A stretch of 64,000 nt of DNA from Sanderia malayensis. Its lineage: Eukaryota > Cnidaria > Scyphozoa > Semaeostomeae > Pelagiidae. Of the stretch, positions 12,503-25,815 are shown one piece after another. The stretch spans positions 1 to 64,000 of the forward strand of contig RQOL01000796.1 of assembly GCA_013076295.1 (NCBI GenBank). The letters are read 5' to 3'. Made by a program: the position numbers and the translations under genes. Numbering within the stretch: position 1 is the stretch's first letter; the number at the start of each line of letters is the position of its first letter. The notes beneath the pieces were generated by a model that saw only the letters and a list, made by a program, of their open reading frames with translations, had not been told where the DNA came from and searched no databases.

Positions 12503-14396
12503 TTACCTTGCAAGACAATTGGCTTTCTTATGACAATAACATTGCCAATCATGAATTCCGGGGATCGTATTTCGTGAACTCAAGCAGTAAACATGGTACT
12601 CTCTTAGACAAAGACTACATGCAACTCTTTCTTCATTTGTTTCTTTTCTAAAAATTGACGATAGCATTGCTCGTGAAGAGCACAAAGATCTGAGTTTTGA
12701 TTCAACTCATCGTCATCAACAGGCTTGATCAAGGGAATGCCATGGTCAACATTGCCGCCAAGTGAAGAAGGTACCCAAAGAATATCTAATTGGTCGATCG
12801 CTTCAACCAATGATATGCTGCGAGTGAGCTCTGGATTTGAACTGAATGATCGGATGTTTAGGTTAAACGCCATTGCACACAAAACTACATGAAGAAATGC
12901 TGAAAGATCAAATGAATTTTATTTGAAATCTGAATAATACTGCAACTTACATAAATAAAGTAGATGTTCAATTTTGAATGACGCAGATTTATTAACTTAC
13001 ATCCATATCGGTAAAGATCCAGACTGCATAGTATTTCATGTTTCACATTGTGCGCTAACTTTTCATGGTCGTCCATGTCATTTTCTGACACATTATCTGT
13101 TGTGATCATTTGAGCGAGACTGGCATTGTTATCAAAGGCTTCTGTCAGCTTTAAATCAGATAAAATTTCAATAAGAATTATGAAAAGGTAATTCTTGAAA
13201 AGGTAACAAACAATTTTCCTGGTCTCTTTAGATTTTGTTATATCAAACTTTCACTGTAATATGGTTTTAGGTTAGACCATAAATATTGTCTCCATACTCT
13301 CTCTGAGTCTCTTTAGTGACATAAACAAACGAGTTTATTCATCTTTCCGTGGATTTTCAAAATCAAAACTTATTATTTTTAGAGTCTGGTCCTTCCAGCA
13401 TCGGCCCAAATTACCTGACTGTCCAGTCCACTCCTAGAATTGTAGATTTCCATAAATACACATTTCTATATCTACCTTTTGCATTACTTTATCCTCTTGG
13501 CTAACCCCATAAACAAGAACCATCAGCTTCACGAATGCCCACTGTTTTTCATCACCAAATAAGAACAGTGCAATAGAGCGATACAAACAAGTACCATCCC
13601 CTATCACAAAAATTGGCTCTTTCCCAATCAGCAAAATTTGTTTGGGTACTAAATGACGATACCTGACAATTAGAATAAAAGTAAAATGAATTAATGCAAA
13701 TATAATGTATAAAAATATAGGTATTTATATATGTAATATGTAATGGTGGGTAAGCAAGTCAATGACAAACAGCACTGTGGGATTTGAACCCACAATCTCA
13801 TTTCTAATTCTAGAAATGTGTGTTGCTGTTACACCAAGTGCTGGTAGACATTGTCACTGATAACAAGCCACATCAGAACCAATTTATCACACAAAAGAAA
13901 ATTGAAAACAAGCTATTAACACCAATACTTGAAGACACAGGCATTATAAATAAACTAGGATAACTAACCAATGTTGGATTTGTTTGCTTCTGATGTTGTT
14001 ATCTCTGGGAGGCACTTGTGAAGAAGGTAAACTAGCCAGCAAATTCTTCAGCTCAGAAAATGTAGGGCATGCAGCTAATTGAAGCATAAGCGACTTACAA
14101 TCAGCAGGATTCCATGTAAAATTCTGTAATAAAAAATAATTAGACCTCATGCAATAAGAAATTCAATATTTGGTTTGATTAACTGAAAAAATGTATTTAT
14201 GAACTTGCAAATAAGCAAGCAAGCCAACCTGAAAACAGGGCATATCAGTCAGCAATACAGGTTGTCTTGAAACAAAACCTTGCTGGCTATTACTTTGTTC
14301 ACTATCTTGTACTGAGTCAACAGTTGTGTGGACTTCTGCGCCCCTTACTTCTTCAACTTCTCCAACAACAACATCTTCAGTGAGGTTGCTGAGCAT
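12503..14396 (-). CDS. Multi-exon OTU/vertnin-like protein with half PHD finger
   Basis: Five exons can be read on the minus strand: 14396-14229, 14123-13969, 13662-13476, about 13141-13001, and from 12884 on. Phases agree for the first three exons and for the fourth to fifth; the third-to-fourth join is one base out. Exon 3 holds an OTU-like start (GDGTCLYRSIALFLFGD), close in style to vertnin and to OTU-type cysteine proteases, with D and C in place. The last exon changes frame near 12640 into CSLCLREYHVYC then DWQCYC, the second half of a PHD-like zinc finger. Such proteins are common as multicopy, transposon-associated genes in marine invertebrates. Function is unknown; it may be a decaying copy. 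Confidence 0.5.
13770..13843 (-). tRNA. tRNA-like cloverleaf in an intron (SINE head or tRNA pseudogene)
   Basis: On the minus strand the ends CAGCACT and AGTGCTG pair over 7 bp. GTGT/ACAC makes a D-arm-like stem, CATTTCT/AGAAATG a middle arm, and GTGGG-TTCAAAT-CCCAC a perfect T arm with a B-box match. Length is 74 nt. The middle arm has a 7-bp stem and 6-nt loop, not the usual 5 and 7, so I assign no anticodon. It lies in the intron between exons 2 and 3 of the OTU-like gene, on the same strand. Confidence 0.45.
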
Positions 14397-14927
14397 CCTC
14401 TAGTGATGCAACAGTTTCAGGAAGTGGCGCTAAAGTGCATGAATATGCCAACTCAAATATCGTCAGATGATGCAGTACCATCAATAACAAGTATGTATAG
14501 GAATTTAAAGTTTAGATGTATATGTTCCCAGCATAATGTATTTATGGCTGATATATTTATGTGTGTGTTTTTAGGAGTTGATCAAATTGTTATAAAATCA
14601 TTAATAGAGGATGCTCAGAGCTTTCATATCGATGATAAAAGATCATTGATTTGCAAGCTTGTATTGGGCAATGGTATAACATTTGTTTTTGTAGCATGCT
14701 AACTTTTTTGTAGCATATGGAATTTCCTAATTAATGTTTATAGATGGTTTAACCTATACATTTGTTTTTAAGATATCATGAAACACAATAAATGGCAGAG
14801 TGATCATAGACCAGTTTGGTGGCCAGCAGATATACCTTTTCCCTCGAGAGTGCGCAGGAGTATTTTGCTGGCCACCAAAGCGTGTTGGAATATGAGATAC
14901 GAGAACACACTCAAGAATCAGAAGTAG
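14366..14927 (+). CDS. Three terminal exons of a conserved hypothetical gene
   Basis: Exons ending at 14490, at 14575-14673, and at 14773-14927 have GT-AG borders, and all junctions are phase 1. This gives one frame that closes at TAG 14925-14927. The last exon contains PVWWPADIPFPS, a tryptophan/proline-rich motif of a kind I associate with vertnin-like multicopy proteins. The first readable exon begins near a possible acceptor at about 14366 and overlaps, on the opposite strand, the first exon of the OTU-like gene. The two may be parts of one family brought head to head. No function is claimed. Confidence 0.5.
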
Positions 14928-15782
14928 AGGAGCAAGGACCACCTAGATGCACATTTGAATTGTAAAGTTAAAGATGTAAAGATTATGCTATTCAGTTTGC
15001 TATTTAGCATTAATAAGAAATCAGCTACAAAACTGCCAGAAAACTTTGTCCTGAGTTTGGTCAAACTATACAAGTGATTGCTTTGCCTCAAAATAATTCA
15101 AAACAAATAGTGACATTACCCATGTATTTAATCTGCAGATTGCCACTCTTGTCTTTGCATAATGCCAAAGCAACTGCTGGCATTTCTGTTTTTATCTTTC
15201 ATTCTTTCATCTGCAATATAACAACAAAAATAAAAATAAAATAAAAATTGTTAGCATTCTCCCGATATTACAGCAAATCAACAAACGGTTGTAAATTTAT
15301 GACCATTTTATTGAGGCGTGAAATCATCCGAGCATCAGTGCGTGTTTGTTCTCTTTTTTCTTCTAAATAACTCTTTTTAGCAGAACCGCAAAACTTCTAT
15401 AAAAAAAAGAAAACTGAAAACCGTGATTTAAAAAGCGTAATTCTCATTCGTTATTTTATTTATATTAACATACACGTTTTTTTTAAGAAACCGGTTTATA
15501 AGAAACCTAGATCTTGACACCCTAAAATTTAAGAAACTTTTAGAACTACAAGGAAATATTTAAGAAACATTAGAAATTTCGGAAACACGTTTTTCCCTCA
15601 CGGATTTAGCAAGTGTCAACTACAGTAAGTATGTTTTATGTGCTAAGCATAACATTGTCGGCTCCACATGACGATTTTTCTTTGTTATAATACTAATATT
15701 TTGCCACATCCACGTTTTTTTCTTCGATTTCAATTTCACTGCAACTTTTTTCATTAAATTAAGAAACTTTTAAGAAACTTTA
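14928..15782. other. AT-rich intergenic sequence
   Basis: No coding frame or RNA recognised. Repeated short words of the type TTAAGAAACTTT occur from about 15480 to 15782 and again near 16885. Confidence 0.5.
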
Positions 15783-16860
15783 AACTCAGTGAGCAAAAGT
15801 ATTGCACAGCGTGATGAAAAATGGCATCTAGAGAAGTGGCCCAAGGCCTGAGCAAGAAAATTTACATAGCAATTCAAAAATACCAAACGGGTTTCAATAG
15901 CAAATTTCTTCAGCAGAAATATACTCAAAATTTCATAAACTTTCAAATGAAAACATAATTTAAACTAAATCATATTGTTTGACAATAATATTAAAAGAAC
16001 ACTGCGAAGAGGTCCCATGAAAGTTTTTCACCAAAATTTATCGAAGTGGAGTGATTATAACGCCAATAATTATAATTTTTTTCACTGAAAACAACGCGAA
16101 TTCTCTCTCATTTAAAAGAAAATGTTTTAATATTTTGAAAAATATAAAATTTTTTTATGTGACCGTCTTGACCTTTTACAATTCACGGTTTAAGTCCTTG
16201 TTAATCATTTCAGGAATTCGATTTGACAAAACATATTTTTCCGTAATTTTTTTTCCACAGTGAAAAAAGAGGATTAAGCGCCATAACAAAACATTTGACA
16301 TGGATATTCCTATCATTTGTTTCAAATACTAGAACTTGATATAATTTTTAAGGGCTTAATACTTTCTGAAGTGAGCAAAAATTTTATTTCTCTAAGCCCA
16401 CTCTGAAATTTGAAAAACAAAACATGTGCTTCTCAAGTTGTAAACAAAGACTTTAACGGTGAATTGTAAAAGGTCAAGGCAGTTACATGACAAACTTTTA
16501 TATTTTCCAAAATTTTAAAACATTCTCTTTTAAATGAAAGAGAGTTTGCGTTGTTTTCAGTAATAAAATTTATGATTATTGGCGCTTTAATTACTCCACT
16601 TCAATAAAGTTTGGTGAAAAATTTTCATGGCACCTCTTCGCAGATTTCTTTTAATATTATTGTCAAACAATATGATATAGTTTAAATTATGTTTCCATTT
16701 GAAAATTTATGAACTTTCGAGTATATTTCTGCTGAAGAAATTTGCTATTGAAACCCGTTTGGTATATTTATATTGTCATGTAACTTTACTTGCTCAGGCC
16801 TTGGGCCACTTCTGGACGCCATTTTTCATCAGGTTGTGCAATACTTTTGCTCACTAAGTG
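15783..16860. mobile_element. Fold-back MITE with mariner-like ends, copy 1
   Basis: The two halves (15783 to about 16320, and about 16330 to 16860) are inverted copies of each other. The outer ends read AGTGAGCAAAAGTATTGCACA on one strand and its complement on the other. TA flanks both sides (15781-15782 and 16861-16862). The word GCAAAAGTATT at the end and the TA duplication suggest the Tc1/mariner group. There is no transposase, so it is non-autonomous. Confidence 0.75.
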
Positions 16861-16862
16861 TA

Positions 16863-17290
16863 GAATGTGGAAAATGTGGCTAAAAATTAAGAAACTTTTA
16901 CTACTAGGCCTTGAGCCAGGCTTCTTTGAAAAAAACGTGTAACGCTTTTTGTTGGGAAAATAGAAAGACATAATATATACCTGCCGCTGTTGCTGATTGC
17001 CCTAACAGTTGCTCTCCTCCGGTTGCTTCACTCGATGCTAGAGGCTGAAAATTGGTTTGGGATTCCATTACATAAAATACAAACGTATGTATGAAATGTA
17101 TAAAAACCCAAACGTAACAGAATATTCCAGATTGAAAGCTGAAATTGAAACTGTAAATACAGAACGGATGAATTGTTTTGCAGCGCAGAGTGGTGGCCTA
17201 GCCTAAGAACGGTAACCCTTCACACACAAAGGTTTTGTATTGGTATTGTTCTCTTGGTTGAAGAAGTACCAAATTCAGGAACATTTAATT
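16863..17290. other. Spacer between two fold-back copies
   Basis: AT-rich, no gene recognised. Confidence 0.5.
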
Positions 17291-18298
17291 CCTGAGAAAA
17301 TCTACATAACAATATAAAAATACCAAACAGCTTTCAAAAGCAAATCTCTTTAGCAGAAATTTACTCAAAATTTCATAAATACTCAAATGAAAACATAATT
17401 TAAACTATATCATATTGTTTTACAATAATATTAAAAGAAAACTGTGAAGAGGTCCCATGAAAATTTTTCACCAAAATTTATAGAAGTGGAGTAATTAAAA
17501 CGCCAATAATTATATTTTTTTACTGAAAACCACACAAATTCTCTCTCATTTAAAAGTCAATGTTTTAAAATTTGGAAAAACATAAGCATTTTTCATGTAA
17601 ATGTCTTGACCTTTTACAATTGAAGGTTTAAATCTTTGTTTACAACTTGAGAAGCACATATTTTATTTTTTAAATTTCAGAGTGGGTTTTAAAAAATAAA
17701 ATTTTTGCTCACTTCAGAAAGTATTAAGCCCTTGAAAATTATATCAAATTATAGTATTTGAAACAAATTATAGGAATATCCATGTCGGATTTTTTGTTAT
17801 GCCGCTTAACCTCCTTTTTTTACTCTGGGAAAAAATTACGGAAAAATAGGTTTCGTCAAATCAAATTCCTAAAATGATCAACAAAGACTTAAACCTTGAA
17901 TTCTAAAAGGTCAAAACAGTCACATAAATAATTCTTATATTTTTCAAGGTTTTAAAACATTCTCTTTTGAATGAGAGAGAATTTGCATGGCTTTGAGTGA
18001 AAAAAATTGTAATTTTAGTGCCGTTTTAATTATTCCACTTCGATAAATTTTCGTAAACATTTTTAAGGGACCTCTTCGCAGTTTTCTTTTAATATTATTG
18101 CAAAGCAATATGATATAGTTTAAATTATGTTTTCATTTGAAAATGCATGAAATTTTGAGTATATTTATGCTAAATATATTCGCTATTGACAGCTGTTCGG
18201 TAATTTTATATTGTTATGTAAATTTTCTTGCTCAGGCCTTGGACCACTTCTAGACGCCATTTTTCATCAGGTTGTGCAATACTTTTGCTCACTAAGTG
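17291..18298. mobile_element. Fold-back MITE with mariner-like ends, copy 2, left-truncated
   Basis: Same family and orientation as the copy at 15783-16860. It begins inside the left arm (CCTGAGAAAATCTACAT matches copy 1 at 15847) and ends with the full right terminus GCTCACTAAGTG followed by TA at 18299-18300. The first ~65 bp of the left arm are missing. Confidence 0.7.
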
Positions 18299-18899
18299 TA
18301 CTATAAAGATTAACTACACATTCCATCAACATCTACAAGGCTGGTTAGAACCAAATTCTGTGACCTTTTATACATATCTTCTTCCAGATTCCTTTATAAG
18401 AATAATATTTCAGTGTCAACCACTTTGGAAATCCATTTCCGTTACATCATCACATTTTGTTGTCTATTTTTTCTTTCTAATTGCCACATTTGTAACAAAA
18501 GACCATCGTCCACTGTCTATCATGCTAAACATATTAAATTGCTTTCTCTTGGTTACATATATATTTATATACTCCCTACTTTAACTACAAACAATCCCTT
18601 TACAAATTTTCACTTCACAAAATACATCAAATTCAACCTTCATAGACATAGCTCACTGTTAGTAATTTAAAAAATACCTCCAAGAAACCACTTTTGCACA
18701 TCATGGCAAAACAGTGGAATACAACAGATGCAACATCTTTTTGGAAATCTTGTCATGCCATATATTTACAACCTCCTGACAGATTATTGAAAAGATTTGA
18801 AACTTCAGGCTCCATTGTTGCTGAAGAGAGTACCTTTGATAATAAAGCTATTAACAATCTGATTTTTTGGATCAAATAATTATCATGGAAAAAGTGTGA

Positions 18900-21600
18900 G
18901 CAATGTTATTCCATATCAGCACAGAGACTTGCCAAATTATAGCCGCCTCTTCAAGACAACCAAGAAGTTTCCTTGCCCATATGAACCTGACAGATATGAA
19001 GTTCCAAAGCCCCAAAGTTTTCCAGAGGAGTTATAATGTTTGGATCACGATGACATTGAAACTCTCTGTCCCTTCCAAATTGATCTCAAACCAAAGGAGC
19101 AAAAAAGATTTGGCTATCGCATTCGCAATTGTTTATTTGCCATTAAAATATCCCCCTTATTGGTAAAAGATAAAATGGATTCTCTAACTGATTCAAATTG
19201 CAAAAAGTGTTGTCTAACAGCATACAACTATTTAATTGCATCCAATGTGTCTTCTTACCAAGAATATGTTGTTCAATGAGATACAATGATTTCTGAACAG
19301 ATACCTATGAAATGCATGGAAATTTTCCAATGGATTGGGGTGGAATGTGCATTGTGGCCCAACCTGTATCCATTCACCACAATGTGTGAATTATGGTACG
19401 ACGGCAAGCAGGACAAATTCAGTAGAAAATATTCTTTCACAACCAAATTGTTAAGCTCTATTGTAGACTACAGCTTGAATTTTCAGTTACTGCAATTTGT
19501 TTTGGACTGCTGGCTTTTTAAAACAGTAACTGGTGCCATCAATCAGGCAAAATTCTTTCATTCCACACCCTACTATGCCTTAAGCACGAAAAGCTTCTCG
19601 CCAGGTTTTTGGCAACGCCAACAGAGATACCTGATTGATATTGTAGGACAAGTGGGCCACACAGCTTTTTTTATCACCTGTTCCCCATCTGAATGGACGT
19701 TTACTTCACCTTACTGGCTCGATGATCCAAGCTCAAAATACAAGTTTCGTCCAACAGAAACTGCCTTCTTTGAAACATCGCACTTTATCTTCATCCTGAA
19801 ACAAGTTATTTGTGGATACCTCTGCGGAACAACAGATCAAAATTGCAACACACGTTTGTTTAACTTTATCAAAATGAAAGGTGCAACAAGCGTTGACACT
19901 TTCTTTTATCGCTTTTAGTTTCAGGACAGGGGAACAGTTCATGTACATATGCTAGTTTGGTTGACCAACTTTAAAGCCATTAATTTCAAATCCATACGTG
20001 CAGATATCTTTCTTACTTCTGACCCCTTGTATGGATACGTTATAAAACATCAAAAGTGTAGCAAATCTTCCAACTCCCTACTAGTCCAAGAGAAAGAAAC
20101 TTATGTCAAAGATGATCATTCATCTCAAATTCTCCACATTGCACATCCCGCAGATGCATTTGCAATGTACCTGAGAGCCTATATCAACACACTCTTGCCA
20201 TCTCTACGTTGCTCCATGGATGTCCAAACCAGTGATGGTAGAGGAATTTTGCTGAAGTATGTCAGTTCTTATGTTTCAAAATGGAATGAGACATTCCATA
20301 CCAACAGCCCATTTGCCACTGACGTCAATGCTTGGCACGCTGCATTTCGATATCTTATTGATTTCAACTCATGCAAGGCAGAAATGTAGGCCCTCTTTTC
20401 CAACAGCGACATAGCTTTTTGTTTTGGAGTCACGGCGAACTTCTTGCCTCCTAAACCTGATGAAACCTCAAATTCCAAAATGCTCCAACTGTACTACAGT
20501 AGACCTCGCAATCAAACAACATTACCTTCATTATTTGGCTAAGAAAGGACCATGTCTCAAGTAAAAAACGTCAAGGCCAAGAACTGCCAGTACTTCTTTC
20601 CATTGGATACTGTTCGATATTCAACCCTCTATACTTCTTTCAACTAACCCTCATGAACTATGACCACAACAATATCAATGAGGTTCTGCCAAAAAAACAA
20701 CATGAAAATTCCCCATCACAGATCCTTGTTTTTTCAAACAGCACAGCAATTGATGCCCGGTTTTTTTCACCCCACAAGTTTCAGTTGATGTTAGAAGCAG
20801 AAGGGCACAAGTAGTATCACATAAAAAATGTCCTTTCCTACTTGCAAAGCCTAAAGGGTATTCTAACACCTCATTCCCTGCACGTTCTACCATCAAATCT
20901 ATCCTGAACTCAAAATATTAATCCCTCTAACCGAGCTTCACAATTACAAGGGAAGCAGCTCCTCATTTATAACCAATTTATAGCTTCTGATGCTTGATCC
21001 AATGAGTACAAACTTAGCATGACATGAGACTGTGACTGGCTCAAATACCTGTTAATTACACGACAACCAGGAACTAGAAAAAGCTTTCTCTTCCTCTCCT
21101 CTATTGATTATCGTATTGAAAACAACCTTTCAGTTATGGTCGTTACACCCACTGGATGTCTATCTTGCATCTATAAAGGCATATATGGTGATCAACTTAC
21201 TGCAAACACAATACATGCTGCTTTTCAATACCCAGTTAATACAAATGACAAACAGTCAATAAACCGGCAGTTGGACAATGTTGATTTCATGTTTCTGGAT
21301 GAGATTTCCCAGGTTTCACAACCAATCTTTCATCATATCGCACATATTCTTTCTACTCTTCCTCTTCGCCCAGTTCTCTTCATTTGTGGTGACTTTTGAC
21401 AACAGTATCCAATCGCTACTGTTGAAGGCAAAATTCCACAAGTTGTTTCTATTAAAAATGACCCCCTTCTCTCTAAATTATCTTCCCTCCACAACCTTCC
21501 ATGCCAGTCCCGAATCACCGATAATTTCCTGCTGCATTTTTTAAACAACGTTCGCTATCACAAGCCCAACATTGATTTATTTGACAGGATTCAGTATGGT
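18900..21600 (+). pseudogene. Decayed Helentron-type Rep/helicase
   Basis: A second, different Helitron lineage. From about 19040 the frame shows the family's N-terminal and Rep core: ALSTKSFSPGFWQRQQR, then SPSEWTFTSPYW. The HUH motif RGTVHVHM is at 19928-19951 just after an in-frame TAG (19916-19918), followed by the tyrosine motif YVSSYVSK near 20265. The helicase part has a Walker A reading QPGTRKS (21064-21084) in place of the usual GTGKS, then FLDEIS, and GDF-stop-QQYP. Many stops and frame changes separate these blocks. The reading is lost near 21600, about 140 bp before the Kolobok insertion at 21744. I could not recognise the remainder after that element. The Walker A change and the stops mean no activity. 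Confidence 0.8.
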
Positions 21601-22420
21601 CTAGTGCTGTGTGAAATGAAGTTACTGAACATGTTATAATTTCAACATAAATTTCAACATCTCAACGTAATCATTCACTTCAACGTAAAATATAGCACAA
21701 ATTTTTTTTTAAAAATATCCAATAAAATATCAAACTTCATTAAAGGGGAACTGAAACCATTTTTGAACTTTTTATATTCTGAAAGAGCGTACTAAGTTAC
21801 CCCGAAATCTGAAGTTTTTCGAAAATTGGAGCTATATTTAGCGAGATACGGGGGCAAACGTGACGAAATTTATTCAGCCAAAAAGTGGCACCCGGAAGGC
21901 TTATTTAATCGGCCTCGTTCTGGATTTTGTGACGTCGAATTATGTACGGAAGTGAAAGAATCCACTGAAACTCTCCAAATGTACGGGGCTTCAAGTCAAC
22001 TAGAAATGAATGGGTAAACTGATTATATGCAAATTTATAGTTCTGTCGCCTGTAATAATTGTTGACACGCATTCCTACGGCAATTATGTTGTCTAACACA
22101 ATATTTTAATCGCGTAAAAGGGAATAAACTTTGAAGTGTTTCACGCAAATCTCAGCATGAAATTGCGCATAAACGACACCTGATAATTGCCTGATGAGGT
22201 TACTCATCCGTTATTCGCAATATTTTATCACAATTTCTTATTGCTGAAACATATTTCTAAATTTGTTACCACCGCACCCTTCCGAAATGTCATGAACAAA
22301 AGGCTTTCGCAACCTTTGCATTTCCTGGTAAAATTCTATTTATACGTTAAGTAGAATACATTAGGTAGTTTCAGTTTAGTGTTTAGTGCAGAAAGGTACA
22401 ACATTGGAAGGTTGAAAATC

Positions 22421-25400
22421 ATGGATAAGGCTAAGATTCGTGGTGGTTTACGCTGTGTGGCTGGGACACTGGATAATGAGAGTTGTACCAATAATAGGCG
22501 TACAGCAGGAATCAGCATGCACCGATTTCCTAAAGATCCGAAGACAAGACAAAAGTGGAATGTATTCGTCAAAAAAAAGAGAGTAAATTTTAACTGTGAA
22601 ACGTATTTGAACCCCGTGCTCTGCTCTGCTCATTTTGAAGCTGATTGCTACACAAGAAGGTTCGCGGGTCAACTTGGTGGATTTGAAGAAACTCGTGGAA
22701 AAAATTTCTTCGAAAAGGTGCCATTCCGACAGTCTATTTGCCGTCGAAGACTTTACAGACAAAATCACCTTCAAAACGTGCAAAGAGATCGGTAAGTTTA
22801 CAAGTCACCAGATCAATACTTCTTGTTGCATTGTTCTAACTTCTGTGGGTAGTTTTTTTGCACTCTATATAACGCACAGGCTCTTCTTTTCTAGTTGGTT
22901 AGAGATGCTTTAATGCCAACTCCAGAAATGCCAATGGAAGCGAGCGAAGAATCAGCTATCGATCTAGAGGCAACTTCAGCAGAGGCGACGGTATTTGATG
23001 ATGAGTATATGGAAGCGCAATCTTCTCAAACTATATATGACGATACCAGCACTGACTGTGAAAAATGCAATAAAGTTATGATGACGTTGAAAGCAGTCAG
23101 AAAAGTAGTGAACCGGCAGAGAAGAAGAATTATTTCGCAGAATAGCAAAATAAAACAACAGAGCAATATAAGTTTATATTCCATCAGTAATTAACCTGTT
23201 CTTGCTTAAGCAGGATACTGCACATGTGAGTAAATCATCTTCAATGAATTTCCCTTGCTCACTCAGAGGATGAACTATCTGAGAAAAAAGATACGTAGCA
23301 TCAAAAAAGCCAGTCCGGTGAAATTAGCGTATTCTCAGACATCAAGTGAGTGTGATTCAACCTCTGGATCAGAAGAAAATGAGAGTGGTCTTGATGAAAA
23401 CACCGATTGGTATAACACCAAAGAAGATAATGAAGGAGAAGAGCAAGAGGAAGAGGCTGAATGTTTAAATGATTCTGATGTAGACAGCCAGGATGGGGAT
23501 GCAATTGATGGTGCAAATGAGACTAGAGGAAATATAAGGTACCTTTGTTATCACATTTAAACAAACATTTTATAATGGTACACATTTGCAGTAATAGCTC
23601 ACCATTATAACTTTTTCCTTTCCAGTCAAGATGCAGAATATACGCTAGGTGGTGAGCCAAAGTTTGTAGTCTTCTACTCAATGCTGCTGAACCTTTTCAC
23701 AATGTTCTGCTTTCGCTGCAAGACTGAAGGAGTGACAGTTTCCATGCAAAAAAATGGCACAATGGTGACAGTACGACAAAAGTGCTTTAAGTGTGGAGAT
23801 GATGCATTTGTTTGGAAGTCTCAGCCCATTATGAAAGGTGGCTTTCCAGCTGGCAACGTTTTGTTGAGTTTTGCTAGTCTCATGGCTGGTGCGTCAATCA
23901 GCAAATTACTCTTGGTATTCCAGCACATGGGGCTGTCAGCATACACGGCAAGGACATTTTTCTACCACCAACGAAAATTCCTATTTCCAGCAGTTCTTAC
24001 GCACTGGGAAGCCTATCAGGAGAATTTGTTAGCCCAACTGTCTCAAAGAAATGATCTTGTCTGGTGTGGGGATGGGCGTTTCGACTCCATGGGCCACAGT
24101 GCCAAGTATGGTGCATACACTATGCTTTGTTGCTCTGAAATGAAAATCATTCATTTTGAAATTGTACAGGTAAACATTTACACAATTTTTTAGCAACAAA
24201 CAATACAGCACAAAGTTGTTGCTTGACTCTTATCATGATAAAAATTATTCTTTTAGTCAAACGAAACAAAAGGCAGTACACAGATGGAACTAGAAGGACT
24301 AAAGCGATGTTATAGCTACCTGGCAGCATGTAATATCTCGATTCCGACTTTCATAACAGACAGGCACTCTGGTATCACAAAATGGGTCAGGGAAGAACAT
24401 CCAGAGACAACTCATTTCTTTGATTTATGGCATGTTTCCAAATCTGTCCAAAAAAAGCTGACAAAAATTGGAAAGGAAACCGACTGCGAGAAAGTTCTTC
24501 TCTGGATGAGGGGCATCAAAAACCATCTGTACTGGAGTGCTCAAACGACAAGAAATGGATTTGGCAAACTGATCTTGGCTAAATGGAAGTCAATCTTGAA
24601 CCATGTGGCAAATGAGCATTCCCAACATGAAGATCCACTTTTTCGTGCATGTGCTCACCCGCCAATAGCTGAGCGCAAAAAGTGGATAAAGATAGGTAAG
24701 TCTTCTGTAGCTTGTATTGCCCTCATTAAATTTGTGTTGTATTTGCATGATATTATGATGATTATTGACACTACTATCCATTACACTAGGTACCCCAGCT
24801 CACGATCGACTAAAATCTGTTATTCTGGATAAACGTATTTGCAATGCACTGACAAAACTTTCAAGCGATGACCAAACTAGTTATTTAGAGTCTTTCCATG
24901 CCACTTTAAATCAGTGGCACCCAAAGATGTTGCACTTTTCGTGGATTTGAACAATTGTCAGGTAGGTAAACTCTGTGGTTGGCAGAAGCAGCTGTTTATG
25001 GGTTCTTCTATCTTCATTCAATCTAACAATAAAACAGTCATATTATTAAAAAGTATTAAAATGCTGCATTATTACTACCTTTGTCATATATGTGACCTTT
25101 TCTTACAGACACACCTTAGCACTTCTGCATTTCAATGAGAACTTGAAAAGGGAAACCAAAAAAACTAAGACTGGTCTTGAATATATGAAAGTTTCATATC
25201 CTAAATACAAACTTGGAGAGGAAATAGTTAGAAAAATTGCTGTTCCACCTACTTACAGTAAGTGAAATTATAAAGATTTGTTTTGGCCTCTTCATGAAAT
25301 AACTTTCTTCTCAAAATTGAGTAACTAAATGGCAAATTTGTATTGTAGACTATGTGAAGGCAATTATGGATGTGCTAGTTTCTGCACCAGAAGAAAGCTT

Positions 25401-25766
25401 AGCTGCAACAGTTGACCGATATCAGGCTAAATATCCTGGATCTCTGGTCCAGGAGTTTAAGGACCGCAGGAAGAAAAATGATGCAGTTGCAGCATATAAA
25501 AACAGATATTCAACCCCTTTTCAACTTTATCCAAATGGTATGTTTGGCAAATTTGCTTCACTTTAACAATATGCTCTAAAAGGAATTGCTTTTTATTATG
25601 CTTAATATCATGCCTTTTTAATTTTTCAGTTGAAGACCAGGAACAGTTGCAAGCGGCAGAGACCATGCAAGCAGCAGCAGTGGCTGCGCATACCGAAAGA
25701 AGGCAGCCAAGATGCAAAAAGTGTGGCAATTTAAGGAAAGGACATCCACGAAATCCATGCCCATAG
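22421..25766 (+). pseudogene. Kolobok THAP-DDE transposase, one in-frame stop
   Basis: Starts at ATG 22421. Exon 1 (to 22791) is a THAP DNA-binding domain. An acidic exon region follows (22903 on, and 23267-23538); the join between these two is the only unclear one. Later exons are 23626-24169, 24257-24695, 24790-24961, 25109-25257, 25349-25537 and 25630-25766, all GT-AG with matching phases. Candidate catalytic acids are D at 24071 (DGRFDSMG), D at 24359 (TDRHSG) and E at 24888 (YLESFHATLN). The C-terminus is a zinc-knuckle-like CKKCG...GHPRNPC. TGA at 24948-24950 interrupts the frame just after the catalytic glutamate in a conserved stretch. With that exception the gene looks complete, so inactivation is recent, or the base differs in other copies. 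Confidence 0.85.
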
Positions 25767-25815
25767 TGGCATCCACAAGTTTTTTTGAATTAATAAATGC
25801 TGATCGTAAACATAC

